NCBI RefSeq assembly: GCF_002078505.1 | Contig: NZ_LUAV01000002.1 | Location: 643,681-707,680, forward strand | From: Ensifer aridi | GTDB taxonomy: Bacteria > Pseudomonadota > Alphaproteobacteria > Rhizobiales > Rhizobiaceae | Direction of reading: 5' to 3' | DNA length: 64,000 nucleotides | Shown: positions 31,244-40,110 of the stretch, in pieces | How the letters are laid out: every line of letters starts with the position of its first letter | Numbering within the stretch: position 1 is the first letter of the stretch | Position numbers and translations under genes: made by a program | Notes under the pieces: generated by a model | The model's database searches: none | What the model saw: the letters and a program-made list of their open reading frames with translations, nothing else | What the model was told of the DNA's origin: nothing

Positions 31244-33022
31244 TCAGGGGCGGCGCTCGAGCGACCGCGACACCAGCACGACCGGGATCATCCCGGCGAT
31301 GACGATGATCATCGCGGCGACGGACGCATCCTCCACCTTGGCGCGGGAGGCGTCCTCGTAGACCAATGTCGCGAGCGTGTTGAAGTTGAAGGGGCGCAGC
31401 ATGATAGTGGCAGAGAGCTCCTTCATCGTCTCGATGAAAACGAGCAGGGCAGCCGTCAGCACTGCCGGCCGCATCATCGGCAGGAGCACCGAGCGCAGCG
31501 TCTGGCCGCTGGTGCGTCCGAGCGCGCGCGCGGCCATGTCGAGATGTGGCGACAATTTCTGGAATCCGGCCTCGAGCGTGCCTTCCGCCATCGTCAGGAA
31601 GCGGACGGTGCAAGCGTAGACGATCGCAAAGCCGGTGCCACTCATGAGAAGACCTGTTGATATGCCGAACAGGCTCCGCAGCTCGGCATCGACGGCATTG
31701 TCGAGCGCTGCGAGCGGAAAGAGCACGCCGATCGCGAGCACCGTGCCGGGTACGCCGTAACCGAAGGAGGCGAGCCGGCCGGCGACATCGGTTACCCGCG
31801 AACGGCCAGTGCGGGCGGCATAGGCGAGCACGAAGCCGAGCAGCACGCTGGCAAGTGCCGTGAGGCTCGAGACGATGATGCTGTGCAGGAGCGCGCTCAA
31901 GAGGCGCGGTTCGACGAACAGATCGAGGCGCTTCATCGCATAGTTTCCGAGGATGAAGAAGGGAACCGCAAAGCCCGACAGGGTCGGCAGCATGCAGGCG
32001 GCCGTCGCTGCCCATTTCTTCCAACCGGAAAGCGGCAGCCTGGCGATGTCGTGGACGGCGGCGGTGGTCTTCTGACTGGAGAAACGCTGGCGGCGGCGGG
32101 CGGCGCGCTCGACCATCATCAGAGCGATGACGAAGACCAGCATGATGCAGGCGATCTGCGCCGCGCCGCCGAGGCTGCCGCGGTTGAGCCAGGTGTCGAA
32201 AATCGAGAAGGTCAGGGTCTGAACACCCAGAAACTCGACCGCGCCGATATCGTTCAGCGTCTCCATCGCAACGAGGGTGAGTCCGATCATGATCGCCGGC
32301 CGCGCCATCGGAAGCTGAATGCGGAAAAACACCTTCAGCGGCCCCGCGCCGAGCGTCCGTGCCACATCTGCTGCCGCCCGGCCCTGCATCAGGAACATCG
32401 ATCGGCAGGCAAGGTAGATATAGGGGTAGAGCACCGAACTCAGCACCAGCACCGCGCCGCCGAGCGATCGTATATCGGGAAACCAGTAATCCCGGCTCGT
32501 CTGAAATCCGAACAGTGCCCGGACGAGGCCCTGCACCGGGCCGGTGAAGGTAAGAAGTTCGCCGAAGGCGTAGGCCGACAGATAGGCGGGTATGGCGAGC
32601 GGCAACACCAGCGCCGCGGAGAGAAAACGGCGCAGTGGAAATTCGCAGGTTGCCACCAGCCATGCGGTGAGAACGCCGATAACGGCGGTGGCCGCGCCCG
32701 TCAGCGTCACGAGCAGCAGGGTTCGGCCGGTAGCACGGGGGATGACGTTTTCTACGAGGTGCGGCCAGTCCGCGCTCCCGCCGGAAACGGCAAGCCAGGC
32801 GATGGCAAGGATCGGCATCAGTACGATCGCCGAGGCGAGGCCGGCCCAGGTGGCGAGCAGCGGGTGGTGAAGGCCGGTGCCGGATCTGGCGTAGCGCCGC
32901 CTGAGGCTTTTGGAAGTTGGGTACAAACGATCCGTCCGAAGCGCTATGCCGATCGATCTTGATGAGTAGCGGGTGCGGGCGGAAACCGCGCACCTTTCCT
33001 CATCCCGCTCAGGAACCTGCAA
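31244..33022 (-). CDS. Fused Fe3+-type ABC transporter permease (FbpB/AfuB-like)
   Basis: 592-aa permease with two binding-protein-dependent transport domains in one chain (about 65-315 and 335-585), as in ferric-iron (Fbp/Afu/Sfu) importers. Each half has an EAA-like loop: DVARTLGAGPLKVFFRIQLPMARP near 215-240 and MAARALGRTSGQTLRSVLLPMMRP near 490-515. No ATPase or binding-protein gene is adjacent; an FbpA-like gene lies 9 kb away at 42326. The start is uncertain: TTG 33022 is the longest, TTG 32926 would remove a 32-residue non-hydrophobic leader. It follows cbrA by 41 bases on the same strand. Confidence 0.85.
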   Translation of the reverse strand: MQVPERDEERCAVSARTRYSSRSIGIALRTDRLYPTSKSLRRRYARSGTGLHHPLLATWAGLASAIVLMPILAIAWLAVSGGSADWPHLVENVIPRATGRTLLLVTLTGAATAVIGVLTAWLVATCEFPLRRFLSAALVLPLAIPAYLSAYAFGELLTFTGPVQGLVRALFGFQTSRDYWFPDIRSLGGAVLVLSSVLYPYIYLACRSMFLMQGRAAADVARTLGAGPLKVFFRIQLPMARPAIMIGLTLVAMETLNDIGAVEFLGVQTLTFSIFDTWLNRGSLGGAAQIACIMLVFVIALMMVERAARRRQRFSSQKTTAAVHDIARLPLSGWKKWAATAACMLPTLSGFAVPFFILGNYAMKRLDLFVEPRLLSALLHSIIVSSLTALASVLLGFVLAYAARTGRSRVTDVAGRLASFGYGVPGTVLAIGVLFPLAALDNAVDAELRSLFGISTGLLMSGTGFAIVYACTVRFLTMAEGTLEAGFQKLSPHLDMAARALGRTSGQTLRSVLLPMMRPAVLTAALLVFIETMKELSATIMLRPFNFNTLATLVYEDASRAKVEDASVAAMIIVIAGMIPVVLVSRSLERRP

Positions 33023-33063
33023 ACTGGTTCCGAACGCTCAACATTTCCTTACAGCATTCGTGT

Positions 33064-36000
33064 TCAGTTCGCCAAGACGCGTTGCGACGGAAAGGATATT
33101 TCGACGAGCGTGCCCTCGTTCGGTGCGGAGCTGATGGCGAATTGGGCGCGGTTCGCCTCCGTCATCGCCTTCGTCAGCGGCAGGCCGAGGCCGGTGCCGT
33201 CGCCGCGCTTGCGGCCGCCGGTGGTAACCTGCCGGAACGGCTTCATCGCCTGGTCGAGCTCGTTACGGCTCATGCCGATGCCCGTGTCGCGAATCCTGAG
33301 AATAACGCTGCCGTTCCCCTCGTAAGACGTCGATACGACGATCTGGCCGCCCGACGGCGTGAAACGGATGGCGTTTGCCAGGATGTTGAGCGCGATCTGC
33401 TTGATCGAGCGGCCGTCGGCCACCACCTCGGGCACAGAGGCCGAAAGCGAGGTTCGGATGATGACGCGCTGGCTATTGGCCTGCGGCTGCACCAGCGAGA
33501 CCGCCTCAGAGACGGCCTCGTTGAGGTCGACGGCGCTGAAATCGAGATCCATCTCGCCGGCCTCGATCTTAGAGATGTCGAGCAGATCGTTGACGATGTC
33601 GAGGACGTGCCGCCCCGACCGGCCGATATCGCCGGCATATTCGATGTAGCGCGGATGGCCGATGGGACCGAAGTGCTCGCTCGCCATCATGTCGGAGAAG
33701 CCGATGATGGCGTTGAGCGGCGTGCGGATTTCGTGACTTACCCGTGCCAGGAACTCCGTCTTGTGGGCGTTCGCCGTCTCGGCGGCACGCTTGGCGTTGC
33801 GCAATTCCTCCTCGGTTCGCTTCCATTGGGTAATGTCGCGGATGACGGCGCAGTAGCCGTTCGAGGAGGAGAGACGTCCGATGGTCATGAACAGCGGGAT
33901 GAAGCCGCCGGCGGCCTCGCGGCCGATCACCTCCCGGCCGTCGTTGAGCACGCTTGCGACACCGTGGCCGGAGAGGCCCTGGAGATAGTCGATCACCGCC
34001 TTCTGGCTCTCGTGCGCGAAGAGGGCGGCAAACGGCTTCCCGCGCATCTCGTCTTCGTCATAGTTGAAGAGGGCGCTTGCCGAGCGGTTCATCGTGCGAA
34101 TGTCGCCGTCCTGGCCAAGGACCACGACGCCGTCGGTGGCGGTCTCCAGGATTGAGCGGAGCTCGTCGATCTCCGTCCGAAGGCGGGCTTCCTCTCTCGC
34201 TGCGCGATCGTCGCCTTGGCGCGCCTGCTTCTCGGCATCGCCTCCGCTCGCAGCCGTGAGCGCAAGCATGAGTGCGCCCTTTCCTTCCCATCGGATCGAA
34301 TGCAGATGGGCGTTGACCGGCATGGTCTCGCCGTCCTCGCGGATCAGCGTCATCGTTCCGTCCGGCCGCTCCGCGCCGACGTGCTCCGCCTGCGCGAAAA
34401 GCGCTTCGAGCCCGCCTTGCCGTCCGAAGGCTTCGACATCGGGATAGCCGGTCAGGCGTAGGAACTCCGTATTGGCATGAAGCAGCTCGTCGCCATGGTG
34501 AACGAGGAGGGCGATAGGCAGGCTGTCGAGAGTCTCGCTGCTCATGCCGACAGCCGTGCGTGCGGCGGGGCCGGGCTCGTCTTCCGCTTGCTTCGCGTCG
34601 TAGGGAACGCTCGCCGCCTCAGGCAAGTCGGCCTGATCGCTCACCGGTGTGTTGGTGGATGTGTCCTCCGGCGGCACCGTTTCCACAACGGATGGGCTTT
34701 CAGCTTCGTCTTCCTCAGGCGCAACGGGGGGAGGGGCGCCGAAATGTTCGCCGAGCTGCCGTGCGATCTCGCGGAAGGCCGCCTGTTCGCCGCGCGTCAG
34801 CGCCCCGGGCCCAGCCGACCGGCGCTCGTCAAGGTCGATGACTTTGTCGGGCGCTGCCCGGTCCGGCATGTCGACGATGCGCAGCGCAGGCCGTTCGCCG
34901 CGGAACGGGTCTTCAGCCACATCGGGCGGAGTTGCCGCGACGCCCCCAGTTTCCGGTTCTGCAGCCGGCGATGCCTCCGCGGCAGTGATCTCGGCGGCTC
35001 CCTCTGCACCCGCCTCGTCGGAGCTCTCGGCGAGCGCCTCGGTCCGGTCGGCGTCGGGAGTCTCAGCCGTGGTGTCTTCCCGATGGGCGGGCTCGATGCC
35101 GGCGAGCGACAGGCCGGTCCCCTTTTCGTCCGGCATGGCGTCGGCGATCCTCACGATGCCGAAACCGCGGAAGCCGTCGAACTCGCGCGAGCGCGAATAG
35201 GTCGGAAGGGCCGCGAGATCGACGGGAACTTTGAGGTTCGTCCCCTCTACCGGCCAGAGGATGGTCTTGCCGGACCAGGTGTCGCGGCGATGCAGAAGCT
35301 CGTCGATCTTGTGGTCGGGATCGAGATCGTAGCGCGCCGCAAGCTCGGCGAAGGTCACCCCGATCACGTCGGCCGCCCTCGGACCGACGGCCGATGCGAA
35401 CTCCTCGGAGATTTCGCTGAAGCGGCCTTCCGCGTTGATCTTCCAGACGAAGCGCACGGCGCGCCCACCGGCCGCGAAGACGAAGTCGGACGCGTCCGCT
35501 TTTGCCGCAGGCCCTGTCGCTTCCGGTTCCGAGGCCTTTTCGCGTTCCGTCGCTTCCGCCGTTCCCTCGTTGGGCTCAGGGACCGGTTCTCCTTGGAGCT
35601 CCGCCGGCGCGTCGAGCGGCTCATCGTCATCGGCCGTCACGGCCGGCTCGGGATCCGGTGCCGCTTCGGAATTATCGGCGAGCGTCGAAGCCTGGGCGGC
35701 TTCAGCCGCTGCGGCGCGCGGCGCTGCGTCGTTTTGCCCGTCAAGTTCCGCTGCAGGCGTGGCGTCGCCGGCCTGAGGCTCGGCGGCCGCCTCTCCGGTT
35801 TCGGGCTCATCGAGAATGGCCTCCACGGCGAAGAGGAGGTGAAGCGCCGGGTAGTCGGAAATCTTGCCGATTGCCGCCGGCAGCCGCCCCTTTTCGGTCG
35901 CCACCGGACGCTTGATCAACCGGTCCCTGTCGCGCGCGACGGCCGAAACGAGTGCGCGGCGGGTCTCCGCCGGCAGCCCCAGGCCTTCGAAACCCGCTGA

Positions 36001-36477
36001 CCGGGCAATGACATCGCCTTCGCCGTCGAGCACGGCCATGTGCGTATCCGGGCCGTCGAGCCCCGCGATCATCGCCTGAGCCCGCTCCTCGGTCGAAAGC
36101 GTCCTGCCGTTGCGCGGCGCGGTGAAGAGAATGGCGTCCTCGCCCGGCCGGATGCGGATCACTTCCACGGCGGCATTGAGCGGAAGCCGCCGGAAGCCGG
36201 AGGCGATCCTTATCAGCAATTGCCGGCGATCGCCGACGGCGGCAAGCTGTGATGCCGCGGCGTGCAACTGGCGAAGCGAAAGGTCGTTCGGATCCAGGGT
36301 GGTATCGATGAAATCATAGACCGAAGTCACGCCGAAGAGCCTTGCGCCCTGATCATTGGCCCACAGTACCCGCGTGAGATCCTTCGAAAACAGGACGGAC
36401 GCATCGCCCTGAGCAAAATGCTCCCGCACCCGTGCGTGCACGGCAATGTCGATGAAGGGATACTGTCTTGCGGGCAT
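33064..36477 (-). CDS. cbrA: Sensor histidine kinase CbrA (PdhS family)
   Basis: 1137-aa soluble multi-PAS kinase. The dimerisation/phosphoacceptor motif HEIRTPLNAIIGFSDMM places the phosphorylated His at 915. The HATPase part carries N-box NILANAIRF, G-boxes RDTGIGM and GDGTGLGLPL. The extended GPIGHPRYIEYAGDI segment after the H-box is typical of PdhS kinases that act on DivK. Two PAS regions precede it, and residues about 230-340 and 455-600 are acidic Ala/Glu/Pro-rich linkers. CbrA is known in S. meliloti for control of cell cycle, envelope and symbiosis; the name rests on gene order and architecture. Confidence 0.85.
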   Translation of the reverse strand: MPARQYPFIDIAVHARVREHFAQGDASVLFSKDLTRVLWANDQGARLFGVTSVYDFIDTTLDPNDLSLRQLHAAASQLAAVGDRRQLLIRIASGFRRLPLNAAVEVIRIRPGEDAILFTAPRNGRTLSTEERAQAMIAGLDGPDTHMAVLDGEGDVIARSAGFEGLGLPAETRRALVSAVARDRDRLIKRPVATEKGRLPAAIGKISDYPALHLLFAVEAILDEPETGEAAAEPQAGDATPAAELDGQNDAAPRAAAAEAAQASTLADNSEAAPDPEPAVTADDDEPLDAPAELQGEPVPEPNEGTAEATEREKASEPEATGPAAKADASDFVFAAGGRAVRFVWKINAEGRFSEISEEFASAVGPRAADVIGVTFAELAARYDLDPDHKIDELLHRRDTWSGKTILWPVEGTNLKVPVDLAALPTYSRSREFDGFRGFGIVRIADAMPDEKGTGLSLAGIEPAHREDTTAETPDADRTEALAESSDEAGAEGAAEITAAEASPAAEPETGGVAATPPDVAEDPFRGERPALRIVDMPDRAAPDKVIDLDERRSAGPGALTRGEQAAFREIARQLGEHFGAPPPVAPEEDEAESPSVVETVPPEDTSTNTPVSDQADLPEAASVPYDAKQAEDEPGPAARTAVGMSSETLDSLPIALLVHHGDELLHANTEFLRLTGYPDVEAFGRQGGLEALFAQAEHVGAERPDGTMTLIREDGETMPVNAHLHSIRWEGKGALMLALTAASGGDAEKQARQGDDRAAREEARLRTEIDELRSILETATDGVVVLGQDGDIRTMNRSASALFNYDEDEMRGKPFAALFAHESQKAVIDYLQGLSGHGVASVLNDGREVIGREAAGGFIPLFMTIGRLSSSNGYCAVIRDITQWKRTEEELRNAKRAAETANAHKTEFLARVSHEIRTPLNAIIGFSDMMASEHFGPIGHPRYIEYAGDIGRSGRHVLDIVNDLLDISKIEAGEMDLDFSAVDLNEAVSEAVSLVQPQANSQRVIIRTSLSASVPEVVADGRSIKQIALNILANAIRFTPSGGQIVVSTSYEGNGSVILRIRDTGIGMSRNELDQAMKPFRQVTTGGRKRGDGTGLGLPLTKAMTEANRAQFAISSAPNEGTLVEISFPSQRVLAN

Positions 36478-36577
36478 GAGCAGGCCTATTGACGGATCGC
36501 TTGCGCGTTAACACTCTATTAATATCCGCCCCTCCAGCAAGGGTCCAGCAACGGCCCGTTCTCCGTAACGCCTTTTG

Positions 36578-36632
36578 CCGCACAAGGTTAATGGATATCT
36601 TGTGCGGTGCACAATTTTGTTGCAATGCACAA
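36578..36632 (+). promoter_or_regulatory. GCACAA/TTGTGC operator cluster upstream of the phasin gene
   Basis: GCACAA occurs at 36580-36585, 36609-36614 and 36627-36632, and its complement TTGTGC at 36600-36605. They make a 9-bp perfect inverted repeat (CCGCACAAG at 36578-36586 with CTTGTGCGG at 36599-36607) and a second dyad TTGTGC-GGT-GCACAA (36600-36614). The last copy lies inside the promoter spacer. A PHB-responsive repressor of the PhaR/AniA type is a likely but unproven binder. Confidence 0.5.
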
Positions 36633-36648
36633 TAAGATCGGCTATAGG
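36620..36648 (+). promoter_or_regulatory. Sigma-70-type promoter of the phasin gene
   Basis: TTGCAA (36620-36625), 17-base spacer, TATAGG (36643-36648). Predicted transcript start near 36655, about 50 bases before the ATG. Confidence 0.6.
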
Positions 36649-36704
36649 ATAGGCATCAACCGAAACGGCGCCTCTGAAGAGGGCCACACCAAGGAGCGCA
36701 TGCC

Positions 36705-37145
36705 ATGGCTACCAAGAAGACCGAAGACGCATTTTCCTTTGACCCGAACAAGTTTGCCGACAGCTTCCGCGAATTCGCCGAAAAGGGCGCCGCGCAGTCG
36801 AAGGAAGCCTATGCCAAGATGAAGACCGCCGCCGAAGAGGCGACGAAGACCGTCGAAGCAACGATTGAAAGCGCCCAGTCCGGCACCGTCGAACTCGGTC
36901 TCAAGGCCATCGATGCGCTGCGGACGAATGCCGAAAACTCGCTCTCCCACATGGAAGCGCTGCTTGGCGTGAAGTCGCTCTCCGAGCTCGTCGAACTGCA
37001 GACCGCCTTCATCCGCAAGCAGGCCGAAGTCGCAGTCGAGCAGGCGAAGACGATGCAGGAAGCAACCCGCAAGGTCGCCGAAAACGTTGCTAAGCCGGGC
37101 AAGGACGCCGCCGAAAAGGCAATGTCCAACTTCAAGAAGGCCTGA
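36705..37145 (+). CDS. phaP: Phasin (polyhydroxyalkanoate granule-associated protein)
   Basis: 146-aa helical protein that coats polyhydroxybutyrate granules. Almost the whole chain is amphipathic helix rich in Ala, Lys and Glu with no Cys, typical of the Phasin_2 family (FREFAEKGAAQSKEAYAKMKTA; SLSELVELQTAFIRKQAEVAVEQ is the family core; Ala/Lys-rich end). Preceded by CAAGGAG. It has its own promoter, an operator cluster and a terminator, so it is monocistronic. S. meliloti has more than one phasin, so the paralogue number is left open. Confidence 0.92.
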   Translation: MATKKTEDAFSFDPNKFADSFREFAEKGAAQSKEAYAKMKTAAEEATKTVEATIESAQSGTVELGLKAIDALRTNAENSLSHMEALLGVKSLSELVELQTAFIRKQAEVAVEQAKTMQEATRKVAENVAKPGKDAAEKAMSNFKKA

Positions 37146-37178
37146 TCGGCAATCCACAGTCGATCGGAATCAATGCAC

Positions 37179-37208
37179 AGACCGGATGGCTTGCCATCCG
37201 GTCTTTTT
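37179..37208 (+). terminator. Phasin gene terminator
   Basis: AGACCGGATGG / CCATCCGGTCT stem (37179-37204) with loop CTTG, followed by TTTT. Confidence 0.9.
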
Positions 37209-37231
37209 GCTGGATAATCCGAACTTAAGGC

Positions 37232-37260
37232 TTGCAAATCGGCCGAAGTGACCGTATGTG
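37232..37260 (+). promoter_or_regulatory. Likely tRNA-His promoter
   Basis: TTGCAA (37232-37237), 17-base spacer, TATGTG (37255-37260). Transcript start would be about 27 bases before the mature tRNA. Confidence 0.5.
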
Positions 37261-37293
37261 AGCCGCCAAGCGACTTAGGGTCGCGCACCGAGT

Positions 37294-37370
37294 GCGGTTG
37301 TAGCTCAGTTGGTTAGAGCGCAGGTTTGTGGCACCTGAGGTCGGTGGTTCGAGACCACCCAACCGTACCA
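37294..37370 (+). tRNA. tRNA-His (anticodon GTG)
   Basis: 77 bases with encoded CCA. Acceptor GCGGTTG pairs with CAACCGT (first pair G1-U72). D arm GCTCAGTTGGTTAGAGC, anticodon stem-loop CAGGTTTGTGGCACCTG with anticodon GTG, T arm GGTGGTTCGAGACCACC. The base before position 1 is T and the discriminator is A73, so the canonical G-1/C73 of tRNA-His is absent, which is the known alphaproteobacterial exception. A T run follows directly (37371-37377). Confidence 0.97.
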
Positions 37371-37387
37371 TTTTTTTCCCTAAAATC

Positions 37388-38269
37388 TCACACGAATATC
37401 TGCTGCTCCGCCGTCACCAGTTCCTGCAGGAATAAGACGACCGTGCGCACGCGCACGAGCTCGCGGGCGCTTTCGTGATAGGTCGTCCAATAGGCGCGGC
37501 GGATCGTCGTTTCGGGCAGGAGGCGGGTAAGTTCCGGATATTGCCGGGCGATATAGTTGTGCAGGATGCCGATTCCGGCGCTGGAGCGGACGGCTTCGGT
37601 TTGGCCGGTGGCGCTGGATATCTCGAAGGAGGCGTCCCAGCTTCGCATGATCTCCGCGGAGAAATTGAGCGAAGGCGTGAAGATCAGGTCCTCGACATAG
37701 CCGATCCGGCGGTGGTTCTTGAGGTCGTCGATCACTCTCGGCGTGCCGTGGCGGGCGAGATAATCTGCCGATGCGTAAAGCCCGAGTGTATAATCGGTAA
37801 GCTTGGATGAAACGAGCCGGCCCTGTTCCGGACGTTCGATGGTGATCGCTATGTCGGCCTCGCGCTGCGACAGCGAGAAGGAACGCGGAACCGGAACGAG
37901 TTGGAGCTTCAGCTCCGGGTGGCGCGCCGTAAGCGCCCCAAGACGCGGCGCCAGAAAGGAGACGCCGAAGCCGTCGGGCGCGCCGATGCGAACCGTGCCT
38001 GCAATCGCCGTGTCGATCCGCCCGATCTGCGATTGCGCGGCGAGCATTTCGGTTTCCATGCGCTCGGCGGCGGCGAGGAAGACCTCGCCCTCGGCGGTCA
38101 GTTCGCAGCCGTTCGGGCGACGGATGAGGAGTCTCGTTTTCAGCGTTTCCTCGAGCGCCGTCACGCGCCGGCTGAGCGTCGCATGGTTGAGGCCGAGCCT
38201 TTTGGAAGCGGCGAGGATCTGGCCCGTTCGCGCGACCGTGAGAAACACCCTGACATCGTCCCAGTCCAT
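37388..38269 (-). CDS. LysR-family regulator divergent from mmsA
   Basis: 293-aa regulator. The winged helix-turn-helix is at 1-60 (DWDDVRVFLTVARTGQILAASKRLGLNHATLSRRV) and the substrate-binding domain at about 88-285. The 112-base gap to mmsA holds a perfect palindrome (38313-38325), the classical layout for a LysR activator controlling the divergent gene. The effector is probably a metabolite of valine, beta-alanine or inositol breakdown; this is inference. Confidence 0.88.
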   Translation of the reverse strand: MDWDDVRVFLTVARTGQILAASKRLGLNHATLSRRVTALEETLKTRLLIRRPNGCELTAEGEVFLAAAERMETEMLAAQSQIGRIDTAIAGTVRIGAPDGFGVSFLAPRLGALTARHPELKLQLVPVPRSFSLSQREADIAITIERPEQGRLVSSKLTDYTLGLYASADYLARHGTPRVIDDLKNHRRIGYVEDLIFTPSLNFSAEIMRSWDASFEISSATGQTEAVRSSAGIGILHNYIARQYPELTRLLPETTIRRAYWTTYHESARELVRVRTVVLFLQELVTAEQQIFV

Positions 38270-38312
38270 GCCAATGCTCCAATGGGCTTTAATTTTCGCA
38301 CAACGGTTCCTG

Positions 38313-38325
38313 AATTTCGGAAATT
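38313..38325. promoter_or_regulatory. Candidate LysR operator
   Basis: AATTTC-G-GAAATT, a perfect odd-length palindrome 57 bases upstream of mmsA and 44 bases upstream of the lysR start, followed by a partial repeat of the right arm (GAAATC, 38334-38339). Confidence 0.45.
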
Positions 38326-38381
38326 GATTTGTTGAAATCGTAGTGCGATCATGCGCTCAAGATCAAGACAGGAGGAGACCC

Positions 38382-39878
38382 ATGTACGAAATCGGTCATT
38401 TCATCGACGGGAAGCGCGTCGCCGGCAAGAGCGGACGCGTCAGCAACATCTTCAACCCGGCAACGGGCGAAGTTCAGGGCACCGTGGCGCTTGCGAGCGA
38501 TGCGGACCTGGCCGCCGCCGTCGAAAGCGCGAAGGCCGCACAGCCGAAGTGGGCCGCCACCAACCCGCAGCGCCGCGCCCGCGTCTTCATGAAGTTCGTC
38601 CAACTCCTGAACGAGAACATCAACGAACTTGCCGAGATGCTCTCGCGCGAGCACGGCAAGACCATCGACGACGCCAAGGGCGATGTCGTTCGCGGCCTCG
38701 AAGTCTGCGAATTCGTCATCGGCATTCCGCATCTTCAGAAGAGCGAATTCACCGAAGGCGCCGGCCCCGGCATCGACATGTATTCGATCCGCCAGCCGGT
38801 CGGCATCGGCGCAGGGATCACGCCGTTCAACTTCCCGGCCATGATCCCGATGTGGATGTTCGCCCCGGCGATCGCCTGCGGCAATGCCTTCATCCTGAAG
38901 CCCTCCGAGCGCGATCCGTCCGTACCGATCCGCCTTGCCGAATTGATGATCGAGGCCGGCCTGCCGGCGGGCGTCCTCAACGTCATCAACGGCGACAAGG
39001 GCGCGGTCGACGCTATCCTGACGCATCCGGATATCGCCGCGGTCTCCTTCGTCGGCTCGACCCCGATTGCCCGCTACGTCTACGGCACGGCGGCGATGAA
39101 CGGTAAGCGCGCCCAGTGCTTCGGCGGCGCCAAGAACCATATGGTCATCATGCCGGATGCCGATCTCGACCAGGCCGCCAACGCGCTGATCGGCGCGGGC
39201 TACGGCTCCGCCGGCGAGCGCTGCATGGCGATCTCGGTCGCTGTTCCGGTCGGCGAGGAAACCGCGAACCGTCTCATCGACAAGCTGGTGCCGATGGTCG
39301 AGAGCCTGCGCATCGGTCCCTATACGGACGAAAAGGCCGATATGGGCCCGGTCGTCACCAAGGAGGCAGAGGCGCGCATCAGGAGCCTGATCGAGAGCGG
39401 CATCGAGCAGGGCGCCAAGCTCGTCGTCGACGGCCGCGATTTCAAGCTGCAGGGCTACGAGAACGGCCACTTCATCGGCGGCTGCCTCTTCGACCACGTC
39501 ACTCCGGACATGGACATCTACAAGACGGAAATCTTCGGGCCTGTTCTCTCTGTCGTGCGTGCGAAGAATTACGAGGAGGCCCTGTCGCTGCCGATGAAGC
39601 ACGAATACGGCAACGGCGTCGCGATCTATACCCGCGACGGTGACGCCGCCCGCGACTTCGCCTCGCGCATCAATATAGGCATGGTCGGCGTCAACGTTCC
39701 GATCCCGGTGCCGCTCGCCTACCACTCCTTCGGCGGCTGGAAGTCCTCGTCCTTCGGTGATCTCAACCAGCACGGCCCCGACTCGATCAAGTTTTGGACC
39801 AGGACGAAGACCATCACCGAGCGTTGGCCTTCGGGCATCAAGGACGGCGCGGAGTTCTCGATCCCGACCATGCGGTAA
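38382..39878 (+). CDS. mmsA: Methylmalonate-semialdehyde dehydrogenase (CoA-acylating)
   Basis: 498 aa, aldehyde dehydrogenase superfamily. Converts methylmalonate or malonate semialdehyde to propionyl- or acetyl-CoA in valine, beta-alanine and myo-inositol degradation. The sequence shows GAGITPFNFPAMIPMWM (substrate pocket of MMSDH), FVGSTPIARYVY near 225, and the catalytic Cys in GSAGERCMAIS near 285. ATG 38382 is preceded by GGAGGAG; a longer in-frame start at 38343 is less likely. The gene has also been annotated iolA in rhizobia. Confidence 0.94.
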   Translation: MYEIGHFIDGKRVAGKSGRVSNIFNPATGEVQGTVALASDADLAAAVESAKAAQPKWAATNPQRRARVFMKFVQLLNENINELAEMLSREHGKTIDDAKGDVVRGLEVCEFVIGIPHLQKSEFTEGAGPGIDMYSIRQPVGIGAGITPFNFPAMIPMWMFAPAIACGNAFILKPSERDPSVPIRLAELMIEAGLPAGVLNVINGDKGAVDAILTHPDIAAVSFVGSTPIARYVYGTAAMNGKRAQCFGGAKNHMVIMPDADLDQAANALIGAGYGSAGERCMAISVAVPVGEETANRLIDKLVPMVESLRIGPYTDEKADMGPVVTKEAEARIRSLIESGIEQGAKLVVDGRDFKLQGYENGHFIGGCLFDHVTPDMDIYKTEIFGPVLSVVRAKNYEEALSLPMKHEYGNGVAIYTRDGDAARDFASRINIGMVGVNVPIPVPLAYHSFGGWKSSSFGDLNQHGPDSIKFWTRTKTITERWPSGIKDGAEFSIPTMR

Positions 39879-39904
39879 ACGGGATACGATATCCTCCCCA
39901 CTTG

Positions 39905-39930
39905 GAGCCTCCTTCGGGAGGCTCTTTTTT
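39905..39930 (+). terminator. mmsA terminator
   Basis: GAGCCTCC-TTCG-GGAGGCTC (39905-39924) with a stable UUCG tetraloop, then TTTTTT. Confidence 0.93.
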
Positions 39931-40110
39931 GTTGCGATGGCGATGCAAATACAACTAACGTCGCACGCGATCCGACGACGAATAATTGCGCGTATCACGG
40001 CGTGTGGCTGGCGCTTCGGGGATGTGCAACAGCCTAGGCCTACAGCTTCGAACGGTCAGAGTGCGCCTTCCTGCCGTAATCGGGAGAGGCCGTTTGGTAG
40101 AGGGGATATC

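Noticed and set aside
31164..32993. 609-codon second minus-strand frame inside the permease gene
   Set aside because: Out of frame with the membrane segments of the FbpB-like permease; Arg-rich and without hydrophobic helices.
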